Below, piece by piece: positions 45,585 through 53,676 of a DNA stretch of 64,000 nucleotides. Position 1 is the stretch's first letter, and every line of letters begins with the position of its first letter. The stretch is taken from NCBI GenBank assembly GCA_001657315.1, contig LYSV01000018.1:1-64000 (forward strand), in the 5' to 3' direction. Both the position numbers and the translations under genes were made by a program. The stretch is from Flammeovirgaceae bacterium BBD 1991-12. GTDB lineage: Bacteria > Bacteroidota > Bacteroidia > Cytophagales > Cyclobacteriaceae. The notes beneath the pieces were generated by a model. That model searched no databases. It saw only the letters and a list, made by a program, of their open reading frames with translations, and had not been told where the DNA came from.

Positions 45585-46802
45585 TTGAACAATATCAGGA
45601 GAAAAAAGAGAAGGAAATTCTCTGAGGGGTCATTTTCCCCAAAAAAAACTCACAGGAGATCTGCGGTACGAAGTCAGGCAAAACCCAGAAAAGTTTTACC
45701 TGTAGAAAAGATGAAGGAGTTGAGTCAGGCGCCACAAGGAACTGGCGTAACTGAGCATTACGAGGTCCTGCGAACATTTGAGGAGATGGGACTGAATCCT
45801 GCTCTCAAAGCTGCACTAAGATCCAAAGGATATCAAAACCCGACCGAAATACAGGATAAGTCATTTGAGACCGTGATAAATGGCAGAGACCTTATTGGCG
45901 TGGCCAATACCGGCACAGGTAAGACAGCGGCTTATCTGATCCCTGTGATCGACCAAATGTTAAAAACAGGAGGTCAGGGTCTGGTGGTAGCACCCACACG
46001 TGAACTCGCTGAACAAATTGATCAGGAATTCAGGTCCCTGACTCATAAGTTAAGGCTTTTTAGTGTATGTTTTATTGGTGGTAGCAATATCCGCAGGGAC
46101 ATTAGCCGGCTAAGTAAAAAGAATGATCTTGTCATTGGTACACCTGGCCGTCTGCTGGATCTGGCACAACGCGGAGCGCTGGATTTACGTTCTTTCAGTG
46201 TACTGGTACTGGATGAATTTGACCGACTCCTGGATATGGGTTTTTCGAAGGATATCAATAAAATAATCGGGTTGATGCATGGACGAAAGCAGACATTGCT
46301 TTTTTCTGCTACCCTGGATAAGGCCCAAAAACAGCTGATAGATAAGCTTTTGACAGATCCCGTTACGATCCATGTGGATAACGGTAGCTCTGCAGCACGG
46401 TCAGTTGAGCAGAAATTCATAACTTTAGGAAAAGATCAGGAGCGGTTTGACGTTTTGCGATGTATGCTCCTGAACGAGGAATTTGAGAAGGTTCTGGTTT
46501 TTGCAGAGACAAAACGTACTGTGCGTCAGGTATGTCTTGAACTGAAAAAGGACGGTGTAAGGGCAGATGAGATCCATGGTAATAAAACACAAAATTACAG
46601 GCAACAGGCCTTAAACAGATTCAAAAAAGGAAAACTGCAGGTATTGGTAGCAACTGACGTGGCCGCAAGAGGCCTTGATATTACAAATGTTACCCATGTT
46701 ATCAACTACCAGATACCTCAAACTATAGACAGTTACATACACCGTATAGGAAGAACAGGAAGGGCCGGCAAAAAAGGGAAAGCCTTTACGTTTGTCAATT
46801 AA
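45585..46802 (+). CDS. DEAD-box family ATP-dependent RNA helicase
   Basis: A cytoplasmic RNA helicase of about 405 residues. The start is TTG at 45585, which keeps a strongly basic N-terminal arm (NNIRRKKRRKFSEGSFSPKK). The first in-frame ATG, at 45711, would remove that arm but leave the core. Motifs in order are a Q-motif (FEEMGLNPALKAALRSKGYQ), motif I ANTGTGKT at 107-114, Ia PTRELAEQ, Ib TPGRL, II VLDEFDRLLDMG, III SAT, V ATDVAARGLDI and VI HRIGRTGRAGKKG. Motif II reads DEFD instead of DEAD. A cold-shock protein gene lies 59 bp downstream, so a role in RNA unfolding in the cold is likely. Confidence 0.93.
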   Translation: MNNIRRKKRRKFSEGSFSPKKTHRRSAVRSQAKPRKVLPVEKMKELSQAPQGTGVTEHYEVLRTFEEMGLNPALKAALRSKGYQNPTEIQDKSFETVINGRDLIGVANTGTGKTAAYLIPVIDQMLKTGGQGLVVAPTRELAEQIDQEFRSLTHKLRLFSVCFIGGSNIRRDISRLSKKNDLVIGTPGRLLDLAQRGALDLRSFSVLVLDEFDRLLDMGFSKDINKIIGLMHGRKQTLLFSATLDKAQKQLIDKLLTDPVTIHVDNGSSAARSVEQKFITLGKDQERFDVLRCMLLNEEFEKVLVFAETKRTVRQVCLELKKDGVRADEIHGNKTQNYRQQALNRFKKGKLQVLVATDVAARGLDITNVTHVINYQIPQTIDSYIHRIGRTGRAGKKGKAFTFVN

Positions 46803-46815
46803 ATGAGAATTTATC

Positions 46816-46831
46816 TGTGGCATTGCCACGG
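46816..46831. other. Small hairpin between helicase and cold-shock genes
   Basis: GTGGC-ATT-GCCAC, extended by one G-U and one C-G pair, forms a 7-bp stem in the 59-bp gap. No T run follows, so it is not a terminator. It could affect processing or translation of the downstream gene. Confidence 0.4.
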
Positions 46832-46861
46832 TAAAGATTAATAATTTATACCAACAATAAC

Positions 46862-47056
46862 ATGAAAAAAGGAACAGTAAAATTTTTTAACAACACCAAG
46901 GGTTTTGGATTTATTAAGCCTGAGGACGGCGGTGAAGACATCTTTGTTCACCAAACCGGATTAATCGATGAGATCAGAGAAAATGATCAGGTTCAGTTTG
47001 AAGTAGAACAAGGCAGAAAGGGTTTGAACGCCGTAAACGTAGAGGTCGTCAGCTAA
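46862..47056 (+). CDS. Cold-shock protein (CspA family)
   Basis: This 64-residue single cold-shock domain binds single-stranded RNA and DNA and melts mRNA structure. It has both RNA-binding motifs: KGFGFI (RNP1, residues 14-19) and DIFVH (RNP2, 26-30). It opens MKKGTVKFFNNTKGFGF and ends NAVNVEVVS. The length is typical of CspA proteins. It follows the DEAD-box helicase with a short gap and ends at a strong terminator, so the two are likely one transcript. Confidence 0.97.
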   Translation: MKKGTVKFFNNTKGFGFIKPEDGGEDIFVHQTGLIDEIRENDQVQFEVEQGRKGLNAVNVEVVS

Positions 47057-47081
47057 TATAGATATATTAGATCCCAGAACT

Positions 47082-47115
47082 AAAAAGCGATCTGCAGTTC
47101 AGGTCGCTTTTTTTG
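47082..47115 (+). terminator. Intrinsic terminator of the helicase/cold-shock transcript
   Basis: AAAAAGCGATCTG pairs with CAGGTCGCTTTTT over 13 positions (one G-U) around a short CAGTT loop, followed by more T. It lies about 25 bp after the cold-shock stop. Confidence 0.92.
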
Positions 47116-47187
47116 TGCCGTGCTGTTTCCGCAACTCCTTCCTACTCTGAGAACAGGAATCATGACTCAATTCAACTCAATTCTGGT

Positions 47188-47218
47188 TTTGATTCTTCAT
47201 AAAAATTCTTTATCTTTT
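47188..47218 (+). promoter_or_regulatory. Bacteroidota-type promoter of the CBS-domain gene
   Basis: TTTG (47188-47191), a 19-bp spacer, then TATCTTTT (47211-47218), one mismatch from TAnnTTTG. The predicted transcript start is about 16 bases before the ATG at 47241. Confidence 0.55.
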
Positions 47219-47240
47219 ACATCTTTCAAATATAATTTCT

Positions 47241-47702
47241 ATGGTTAAGAGTTTTCAGGGAGTAAGGCAGGTAAAACCTGCCAGGGCCGAAGTACAGGAT
47301 GTTTCAGTGGGTGACTACATGACCAGAAGGTTGATCACATTTCATCCCCATCAGACAATGGATGAGGTGATCAAGATCCTGCTGGATAAAAAGATAGCCG
47401 GAGCACCTGTCGTGGATGAAAACAATGAACTCGTAGGGATCATTTCAGAAGGGGATTGTCTTAAGGAAGTGGTGAAGGGAAAGTATAACAATACCCCAAG
47501 CCTTTCAGGAAGGGTAAGTGACCACATGTCTGTAAATGTGAGGACCGTTCCTCCCGAAATGAATATTTTTGAAGTAGCCCAGATGTTCCTCAATATGAAA
47601 CTCAGGCGCTTTCCGGTGCTGAAAGACGGTAAACTGGTAGGACAGATCAGCCAGAAAGATGTCATGAGAGCCGTGCAACGATTAAGAAATTCGACCTGGT
47701 AG
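47241..47702 (+). CDS. Tandem CBS-domain protein
   Basis: Two CBS motifs fill most of this 153-residue cytoplasmic protein: residues about 24-78 (VGDYMTRRLITFHPHQTMDE, then GAPVVDENNELVGIISEGD) and about 88-148 (VSDHMSVNVRTVPPEMNIFE, then RFPVLKDGKLVGQISQKDVM). Such pairs form a Bateman module that binds adenosyl nucleotides and senses energy state. No enzymatic or channel domain is attached, so its target is another protein that cannot be named here. It has its own promoter and follows a terminator, so it is monocistronic. Confidence 0.93.
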   Translation: MVKSFQGVRQVKPARAEVQDVSVGDYMTRRLITFHPHQTMDEVIKILLDKKIAGAPVVDENNELVGIISEGDCLKEVVKGKYNNTPSLSGRVSDHMSVNVRTVPPEMNIFEVAQMFLNMKLRRFPVLKDGKLVGQISQKDVMRAVQRLRNSTW

Positions 47703-47867
47703 GGAAAACGCTGTTACCATTCCGAGTGTTCAGCTTTCTTTGATCCCCAACCTTCTCTGTACATTTTACAATTCATTGATACACAATAGTATCATCTTGC
47801 CGCGTGCCTGACGTAATGTGCCAGTGCAGCTGGTACATTTGTAACATGCGTCATTCAATCATATGGG

Positions 47868-47898
47868 TCATATTTGACAGGAAATGGATCAAATTTGA
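47868..47898. promoter_or_regulatory. Twin palindromes 21 bp apart
   Basis: TCATATTTGA (47868-47877) and TCAAATTTGA (47889-47898) lie in a near-repeat whose centres are 21 bp apart, two helical turns. The second is a perfect palindrome. This fits binding of two dimers on one face of the DNA, upstream of the hydrolase pair. Confidence 0.5.
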
Positions 47899-48019
47899 TA
47901 GAATGGCAATTCTGCCTTGATCCAGCATTTTTTTATGCTTGATTTTTACTGGTTAATGGGAAGGCTTTAATAGTCTGTCATATAATTCTCCCCTTACTTC
48001 GCATTGTTTATTTTATCAT

Positions 48020-48038
48020 AAGTTTTATAATAAAACTT
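48020..48038. promoter_or_regulatory. Palindrome upstream of the hydrolase pair
   Basis: AAGTTTTA-TAA-TAAAACTT is a perfect 8-bp inverted repeat 110 bp upstream of the ATG at 48149. It could be an operator or a leader hairpin. Confidence 0.4.
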
Positions 48039-48148
48039 TGAAGGGCGCTCTCTTTTTGCAGGATGAATGGCCTTCATTGAAATGTCTTCGGGTTATAATG
48101 AGCTTATGATGCCTTGAAATTACTGTAACTCATCAAAATCTAACCAGT

Positions 48149-49129
48149 ATGTGGATAAAAGTAACAATATTAACGCTGTCGGTGATTCTTGTTTTTGCTA
48201 TCTCGTCTCCGGCGCAAAATGATGGGAGTATCGTTGAAAAAGTCAGGATAAGGGACCTGAATGAGCTGATCGCGTATGTTGGAAAGACTGAGGGCATAGA
48301 CAGTGTGAGCTATGACCCAAGGAGGTTTGAATATTTTGAAACTGTGGAAGTATATGGGATCACCTACCTCAGTGATGGACTGAAAGTCAAAGGTTTTCTA
48401 CTCACTCCTAAAAAGGAAGACCGATATCCGGCCATCATCTACAATCGTGGTGGGAGCCTGAACTGGGGCTCGCTGACACATAGCAGAGCTTCGGTAGGGT
48501 TAGGAGAGCTGGCACGGCTCGCCAATGAGGGATATGTTATAGCCGCCAGTCAGTATAGGGGAAATGGAGGAGGAGAAGGGCAGGAAGAGTACGGGGGTGC
48601 AGACATTAACGACGTTCTGAACCTTATCCCGCTGCTGGGGAATGAGTCCAGAGCGGATACTTCCAGGCTGGGTATGTTTGGCTGGAGCCGGGGCGGAATG
48701 ATGAGCTTTATGACGTTGCCACGGACGAAAAGCATCAAGGCGGTAGTGGTGGGGGCTCCTTCGACAAATCTGATCAGAAGCCTGGAGCACAGGCCCGGAC
48801 TGGCAAGGAACTGGTCCATGATCATTCCGGGATTCAATTCTGACGACAGAATAGATGCGCTCTTTCAAAGGTCTCCGGTTTTTCATGTTGACCGGCTTCC
48901 GGATGACGTACCCATTTTAATTCTACAGGGAGGGCATGACAAAGGCCTTCTGCCTGACTTTACCTTAAGAATGGCCCTGGAACTAAACAGGTTCCATATT
49001 CCCTTCCGGTTCATCAAATATGAAGGAGGCAGTCATTCCCTGAAGGAATACAAGGATGAGGTATTTGGTGAAATAACACATTGGTTTGACAAATACCTGA
49101 AGCATCCGGCTGGTGAAGCCATGAATTGA
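48149..49129 (+). CDS. Secreted alpha/beta-hydrolase, prolyl-oligopeptidase (S9)-like, copy 1
   Basis: A 326-residue protein with a signal peptide ending SSPAQ (about residue 23). The catalytic domain resembles the S9/dipeptidyl-peptidase family without its propeller: Ser180 in FGWSRGGMMS, Asp264 in LQGGHDKGLLPD and His296 in YEGGSHSLKE. A highly conserved block, ASQYRGNGGGEGQEEYGGAD, lies at about 133-152, and IIYNRGGSLNWG likely forms the oxyanion region. About half the size of a classical S9 enzyme, it may act on short peptides or esters. A close copy follows 22 bp downstream on the same strand, so the two form an operon. The substrate is unknown. Confidence 0.9.
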   Translation: MWIKVTILTLSVILVFAISSPAQNDGSIVEKVRIRDLNELIAYVGKTEGIDSVSYDPRRFEYFETVEVYGITYLSDGLKVKGFLLTPKKEDRYPAIIYNRGGSLNWGSLTHSRASVGLGELARLANEGYVIAASQYRGNGGGEGQEEYGGADINDVLNLIPLLGNESRADTSRLGMFGWSRGGMMSFMTLPRTKSIKAVVVGAPSTNLIRSLEHRPGLARNWSMIIPGFNSDDRIDALFQRSPVFHVDRLPDDVPILILQGGHDKGLLPDFTLRMALELNRFHIPFRFIKYEGGSHSLKEYKDEVFGEITHWFDKYLKHPAGEAMN

Positions 49130-49151
49130 ATTCTATCAGAACCAACACATT

Positions 49152-50096
49152 ATGAAATCCATATTGATCAATATCCTGACGATCCTACTATGCTATCTAA
49201 ACGCCTACAGCCAGCGGGATGGCACGATCGTCGAAAAAGTTGAGATCCGGACAGTGGAAGAGCTGGTGGGTTATGTGCAGCAATCGGAAGGAAGAGACAG
49301 CGCGTGGTTTACTCCTGACCGGTTCAAACATCTGGCCTCCGTTCACTTTTACGGCATCACCTATCTGAGTGATGGCCTTAGAGTAAAGGGTTTTCTCATT
49401 ACTCCAAGGCAGGCAGGTAAATATCCCTGTGTTATATACAACCGGGGAGGAAGTCTGGAGTTCGGTTCGCTGAGTATGAACGGGCGCTCCATACTCGGGC
49501 ATCTGGCCCGGCTTGCCAGTGAAGGATTTGTTGTAGCTGCCAGTCAGTACCGTGGTAACGGTGGAGGAGAGGGCCAGGAGGAATATGGTGGGGCTGATAT
49601 CAATGATATCCTGAATCTTGTTCCACTGCTTGCCAATGAGCCTATGGCAGACACGGCCCGGCTGGGTATGTACGGCTGGAGCCGGGGCGGTATGATGACC
49701 TTCCTGACATTGCCCAGGACCACCAGAATAAAGGCTGTGGTACTGGGTGCACCCTCGACCAACCTGGTCAGAAGTGTACAGGACAGACCGGAGCTAATGA
49801 AGAACTGGTCCGTGATCATTCCCGGGTTCAACGGAGAAGAAAGAACAGCGGCCTTGCTGGCAAGATCACCACTGTTCCATGCAGATCAGCTGCCCACCGA
49901 TGTTCCCGTTCTGATCTTCCAGGGAGGTAAGGACACCGGCCTGCTGCCGGAGTATACCTTGAGAATGGCCCTTGAACTTGATCGCTTTAAGGTTCCCTTC
50001 AGGCTGATCAAGTACGAGGATGGTGGCCATGGTCTTTTCAAATACCGGGAAGAAGTATTTGCCAAAACGATCGAATGGTTCGATAAATATCTTTAA
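49152..50096 (+). CDS. Secreted alpha/beta-hydrolase, prolyl-oligopeptidase (S9)-like, copy 2
   Basis: A 314-residue paralogue of the upstream gene sharing long identical blocks, including ASQYRGNGGGEGQEEYGGAD and the nucleophile segment YGWSRGGMMT (Ser177). The signal peptide is shorter (MKSILINILTILLCYLNAYS). Asp in FQGGKDTGLLPE and His in DGGHGLFKY complete the triad. The main differences lie in the lid-like region after the signal peptide (SAWFTPDRFKHLASVHFYGI) and in the segment before the nucleophile, so specificity may differ. It is a clear tandem duplication. A short unrecognised reading frame follows 40 bp later. Confidence 0.9.
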   Translation: MKSILINILTILLCYLNAYSQRDGTIVEKVEIRTVEELVGYVQQSEGRDSAWFTPDRFKHLASVHFYGITYLSDGLRVKGFLITPRQAGKYPCVIYNRGGSLEFGSLSMNGRSILGHLARLASEGFVVAASQYRGNGGGEGQEEYGGADINDILNLVPLLANEPMADTARLGMYGWSRGGMMTFLTLPRTTRIKAVVLGAPSTNLVRSVQDRPELMKNWSVIIPGFNGEERTAALLARSPLFHADQLPTDVPVLIFQGGKDTGLLPEYTLRMALELDRFKVPFRLIKYEDGGHGLFKYREEVFAKTIEWFDKYL

Positions 50097-50135
50097 CAAC
50101 CTGTGCCCGGAAATCAACGAAAAAAAGATAAAAAG

Positions 50136-50300
50136 ATGACTTCGCTTTTTTTAGAGTTCAGGAGCAAGTTCATTAAAACAGACAAAGTCCATTTTAGTGG
50201 CTACTTCAGGGCTTTTTTACTTTTTCAGAAGATAGACCGTATCTCCAAGTCATGGCTGGAGGATGAGGACCTTGAGCCTCCGGTTGAGACTATTGATTAA
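50136..50300 (+). CDS. Small hypothetical protein after the hydrolase pair
   Basis: An ATG at 50136 opens a 54-residue frame (MTSLFLEFRSKFIKTDKVHF, then SGYFRAFLLFQKIDRISKSW and an acidic end). A GTG at 50103 would add 11 lysine-rich residues. It has no signal peptide. It follows the second hydrolase gene directly on the same strand, but no family is recognised and it may be chance. Confidence 0.3.
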   Translation: MTSLFLEFRSKFIKTDKVHFSGYFRAFLLFQKIDRISKSWLEDEDLEPPVETID

Positions 50301-50348
50301 TGGTTCCTGTCTTCCTGACTTACTCATGGTTTCATAACTGTCTGATTT

Positions 50349-52997
50349 CTACTCCTCTCTGAGCAGGTCTGCCGGATTTTGAACGGCGGCCGTTCGGACT
50401 TGCCAGCCAACGGTGAGTGCAGTGATAAGCATTACAATAATGAAACCTGACAGCATTTCCATGAGTCCTGTTTCAGTTCTGTACAGGAACTCGTTCAGGA
50501 TCATATCATCCACTATATAGAGCGCACAAGGTACAGCTATCGCCGCAGCTATGAAGATCATCACCAAAAAACTGCGGGAAAGCAACAACATTAAATCGCT
50601 AATGCCTGCACCCAATACCTTTCGGATGCTGATTTCCTTCATCCTCGTTTCAGTGGTGTACACGGCCATACCCAGCAGACCAAGTGTGGATATAGAAATA
50701 GCCAAAAAAGCAAGAAATGAAATAATGGTATAAGTGGTCTTGCTGCTCTCATAAGTCCCGGCTATTCGATCATCATAAAAGGTGGCCTGAAAAGGGTGGA
50801 CCGGGTCCAGCTCCTTGTAGCTTTTTTCGAGTTTTTCCATGGTGGCTGGCAGGTTGGTACCAGCTATTTTCACGCCAAGTATTCTACTCTGATTTACGTT
50901 TGCATTCAGGAACACAAAAGCCTTTGGAGCCTCAGCGTTCAGGGACATGCTTATGAAATCCTTCACCACTCCCTGAATTATCATTTTTCTTTCACCAAAA
51001 TACCAAATACTTTTTCCGATGGCCTCTTCGGGAGAACCCAGATTTAATTCTTTCAGAAATGTTTCATTGACAACAATGGAGTTTTGTGCTTGCCCCTCCC
51101 GTAAAGGAGCCGAAAATCCCGTACCGGCAAGCAATTCAAACCCGTGCATCTCCAGATAATTGGTACCTATATAATTAGAACTGAACATAATGGATTCACT
51201 TTTGTCTTCTGAAAATGCCTCTCCCAGCTCTAGCCACCTGGTACCCAAAATCACGGATGACTTTGAAGTTGCCACCACTTCGGACAGTTTGGCATATTCA
51301 TGCTCAAGTGCATCCATATAATCTCCTTCAATAGTTATGTTCACTATATTTTCCGTATCATATCCCAGGTTATAGTTCAAGGCATATTTGTATTGTTTAT
51401 GGATCAACACAGCGCACATAATAAGACCTACAGACAGGGCAAATTGAAAAATAACCAACACTTGTCTCACATTAACCCCGGAAAGCAACCTGATCTTGCT
51501 GACGTCATTAAACAGGGTATTGGCTTTAAGTCTTGAAAGAGATAGTGCTGGAAAAAAGCCGGCAACACAGCCCACAATAGCGGCAAACAGAAAAAACCAG
51601 GCCAGTAAAACAAGATCAATATCCAGCAGGAACATGGTTCGATCTCCCCTTGTCAGGCCAGGTAGGCTCAAAAATTGCGGTTTGATTAAAATAAACAGCC
51701 CTGTTCCCGCAATCAAAGCAATGAAAGACAAGAGTACCGCTTCGGTCATAAATTGTGAAAATATCTGAAATCCGGTGGCTCCTGTTACCTTTCGGACACT
51801 GATCTCTTTGGATCGTCTCAATGCCCGGGCAAGGGATAAATTGGTGTAATTGAAACAGGCAGATAAGAGCACAATAAGGGTGAGCCCCATCATCATATCA
51901 ATTTTTTGTTTTGAAAATGTTGGCCCGGGTTGATTACCTGCATCTGCCGTAACGAACTTCTTCATTGGTTGCAGAGAGAGTGTCATAGGAGCCCGTCGTG
52001 CATTATGATCAGCCATCATATCGGCCATCAAAGCCTCGATTTGTTCTACTTCAGCCTCCTCTTTTAATACAAGGTATACATAGCTCTGTGCATAAGCTCC
52101 CGGGTTGTGCCTGATATTTCTGCGTCGCTCTACCAGGCTGTTTTCCATGGTCTTCATAGAGACCAGCATCTCAAAATTTAAATGTGAGTTAATGGGTGGG
52201 TCTTCTACGATACCTGCTATGGTGCCAATTTGAAAATCCTGATTGCCCTCTACGTTTACTATTTTACCGATCGGATCGGAATCTCCAAATAGCTTTCTTG
52301 CTGCGGACTCTGTTAATATTATTGCTCCCGGGTTTTCCAAGGCAGTTTGAGGGTTTCCCTTTTTGAGGGTAAAGGAAAAGACATCAAAAAAGGAAGCTGT
52401 GGCATAATAACCACTGATGGCCATTGCTTTTTCTTCTGTTCTCAGGTCAGCAGTCAGGTTTCTGCGCAGAACCAGCACGTGTTCTACGGCGGGTACCTGA
52501 GCCTCAATTTGGTCCGCGATATAATGAGACGCGGTGGCAAGGTAATCTGCTTCGCCCTGAAATAACGCTTGCCGGGAAGTGGTTACCCTGTAGGTCCTGT
52601 CTTTTTTCTCGTGAAATTCATCATATGAATAAAGCTCCGAAAGAAGCACGATCATCAATATGCCTACTGACATACTGATGGCCAATCCAACTACGTTGAT
52701 ACCGGTGAAAAGTGCATGACGCCTAATACTTCGGACTGAGGTTTTCAGATAATTTTTGAAAACTCCATATTGATTCAAATGATGACTACCTTCCAGCTTT
52801 TTGACCAACCGGGGTCTTAAAAGGCCGAAAACATCCCGAACGAATAAACGGCCGGCCCTTCGTTGACCAAACTTTCCAACGCGTTTTTGATAGATCTCAT
52901 GAAGGTCCCCCTGGACATTCTCCAGAACCTCATTTTTGCAAAACCATGATAGCAGTCTATCGGCCCATTTGGGTGGAAGTGATCCTTTGGTTTTCAT
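50349..52997 (-). CDS. MacB/FtsX-type ABC permease with N-terminal prefix domain
   Basis: An 882-residue inner-membrane protein built as a double FtsX permease. The first 65 residues form the permease-prefix domain common in Bacteroidota (PKWADRLLSWFCKNEVLENV), which faces the cytoplasm. A MacB-type periplasmic core follows the first helix (FTGINVVGLAISMSVGILMI), with strands such as DVFSFTLKKGNPQTALENPG. The first FtsX unit lies at about 365-540 (SKEISVRKVTGATGFQIFSQ). A second periplasmic core is followed by a second FtsX unit (MKEISIRKVLGAGISDLMLL) ending QNPADLLREE. No ATPase gene is adjacent. The preceding PadR-type regulator is 5 bp upstream, so the pair is a regulated unit, as in many antibiotic- or stress-responsive permeases. 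Confidence 0.92.
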   Translation of the reverse strand: MKTKGSLPPKWADRLLSWFCKNEVLENVQGDLHEIYQKRVGKFGQRRAGRLFVRDVFGLLRPRLVKKLEGSHHLNQYGVFKNYLKTSVRSIRRHALFTGINVVGLAISMSVGILMIVLLSELYSYDEFHEKKDRTYRVTTSRQALFQGEADYLATASHYIADQIEAQVPAVEHVLVLRRNLTADLRTEEKAMAISGYYATASFFDVFSFTLKKGNPQTALENPGAIILTESAARKLFGDSDPIGKIVNVEGNQDFQIGTIAGIVEDPPINSHLNFEMLVSMKTMENSLVERRRNIRHNPGAYAQSYVYLVLKEEAEVEQIEALMADMMADHNARRAPMTLSLQPMKKFVTADAGNQPGPTFSKQKIDMMMGLTLIVLLSACFNYTNLSLARALRRSKEISVRKVTGATGFQIFSQFMTEAVLLSFIALIAGTGLFILIKPQFLSLPGLTRGDRTMFLLDIDLVLLAWFFLFAAIVGCVAGFFPALSLSRLKANTLFNDVSKIRLLSGVNVRQVLVIFQFALSVGLIMCAVLIHKQYKYALNYNLGYDTENIVNITIEGDYMDALEHEYAKLSEVVATSKSSVILGTRWLELGEAFSEDKSESIMFSSNYIGTNYLEMHGFELLAGTGFSAPLREGQAQNSIVVNETFLKELNLGSPEEAIGKSIWYFGERKMIIQGVVKDFISMSLNAEAPKAFVFLNANVNQSRILGVKIAGTNLPATMEKLEKSYKELDPVHPFQATFYDDRIAGTYESSKTTYTIISFLAFLAISISTLGLLGMAVYTTETRMKEISIRKVLGAGISDLMLLLSRSFLVMIFIAAAIAVPCALYIVDDMILNEFLYRTETGLMEMLSGFIIVMLITALTVGWQVRTAAVQNPADLLREE

Positions 52998-53002
52998 GAC
53001 CT

Positions 53003-53332
53003 TTAACTACTTAGATTAAGACCTGGTATTTTGGAAGAAAAAGCCATTCTCAGCTCATGAGCAGCTTCCAATGCTTTTTTTCCGGATGAGGACAGTTGAT
53101 AGAATTTCTTTCTTCTTCCTCCTCTTTCAGCCGTGGCTCCTCCTTCTGTAGACGTAAGGTATCCCTTGTCCTCCAGTCGATAGAGGGCAGAGTGCAAGGC
53201 CCCTATACTCGGCGGCCTACCTGTTTGCTCCTCCAATGCCTCTTTGATGGCTACACCATAAGCCCTGTCCATCAACGACCCTACAGCTAGCAGTACCAAT
53301 TCTTCAAAAGCACCGAGGTTTGTATCCTTCAT
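53003..53332 (-). CDS. PadR-family transcriptional regulator
   Basis: A 109-residue winged-helix repressor. The DNA-binding part spans about residues 8-85: EELVLLAVGSLMDRAYGVAI, then SIGALHSALYRLEDKGYLTS with the recognition helix, and a beta wing with ERGGRRKKFYQLSSSGKKAL. PadR proteins usually repress their own operon, which here includes the large permease 5 bp downstream. The promoter at 53358-53389 overlaps an AT-rich palindromic stretch that could be the operator. The family assignment is firm. Confidence 0.94.
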   Translation of the reverse strand: MKDTNLGAFEELVLLAVGSLMDRAYGVAIKEALEEQTGRPPSIGALHSALYRLEDKGYLTSTEGGATAERGGRRKKFYQLSSSGKKALEAAHELRMAFSSKIPGLNLSS

Positions 53333-53357
53333 GTTTATTATGTTCCTGTTTACAAAA

Positions 53358-53389
53358 CAAATATGAATAATATATTTCCTATTTGCAAA
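53358..53389 (-). promoter_or_regulatory. Promoter of the padR-permease operon
   Basis: Read on the minus strand: TTTG, a 20-bp spacer, then CATATTTG (one mismatch from TAnnTTTG). The transcript would start about 19 bases before the padR ATG. The spacer holds the self-complementary stretch AAATAT...ATATTT, a possible PadR site. Confidence 0.6.
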
Positions 53390-53676
53390 TGAAATAGTAA
53401 CTTATCACTGGCATTGAATGATAATTTATTCTATAAAGATATCTGAAGGAAAATGGAAAAAGTAGGACGTTAAACACGGTCTGTTCAACAGGGGAGCCAT
53501 TATAGCATTTACAATAGCCGGTAAGCCGGATTTACCCTGCCGGTAAAAATGATAAATAAATAACTGGTTGATCTTCAGGCTGTATCCTTTTGAAGTAAAG
53601 ATTATAGATTATAATTTCTTTGAGAATTATTATTAATTATCTATCTTAAAGAGTGTTAAATATAATCAGAGCCAAC
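53390..53676. other. Remaining intergenic stretch before the small secreted protein
   Basis: No gene or clear hairpin was found here. The last 60 bp are very AT-rich and are the probable promoter of the rightward gene at 53677, but no TAnnTTTG box matches well. Confidence 0.4.

Larger units (their letters stand above)
47703..48148. other. Intergenic stretch with regulatory palindromes
   Basis: No gene is supported in these 446 bp. The stretch holds a pair of 10-bp palindromes at 47868-47898 and a longer palindrome at 48020-48038, both listed separately. Confidence 0.5.
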
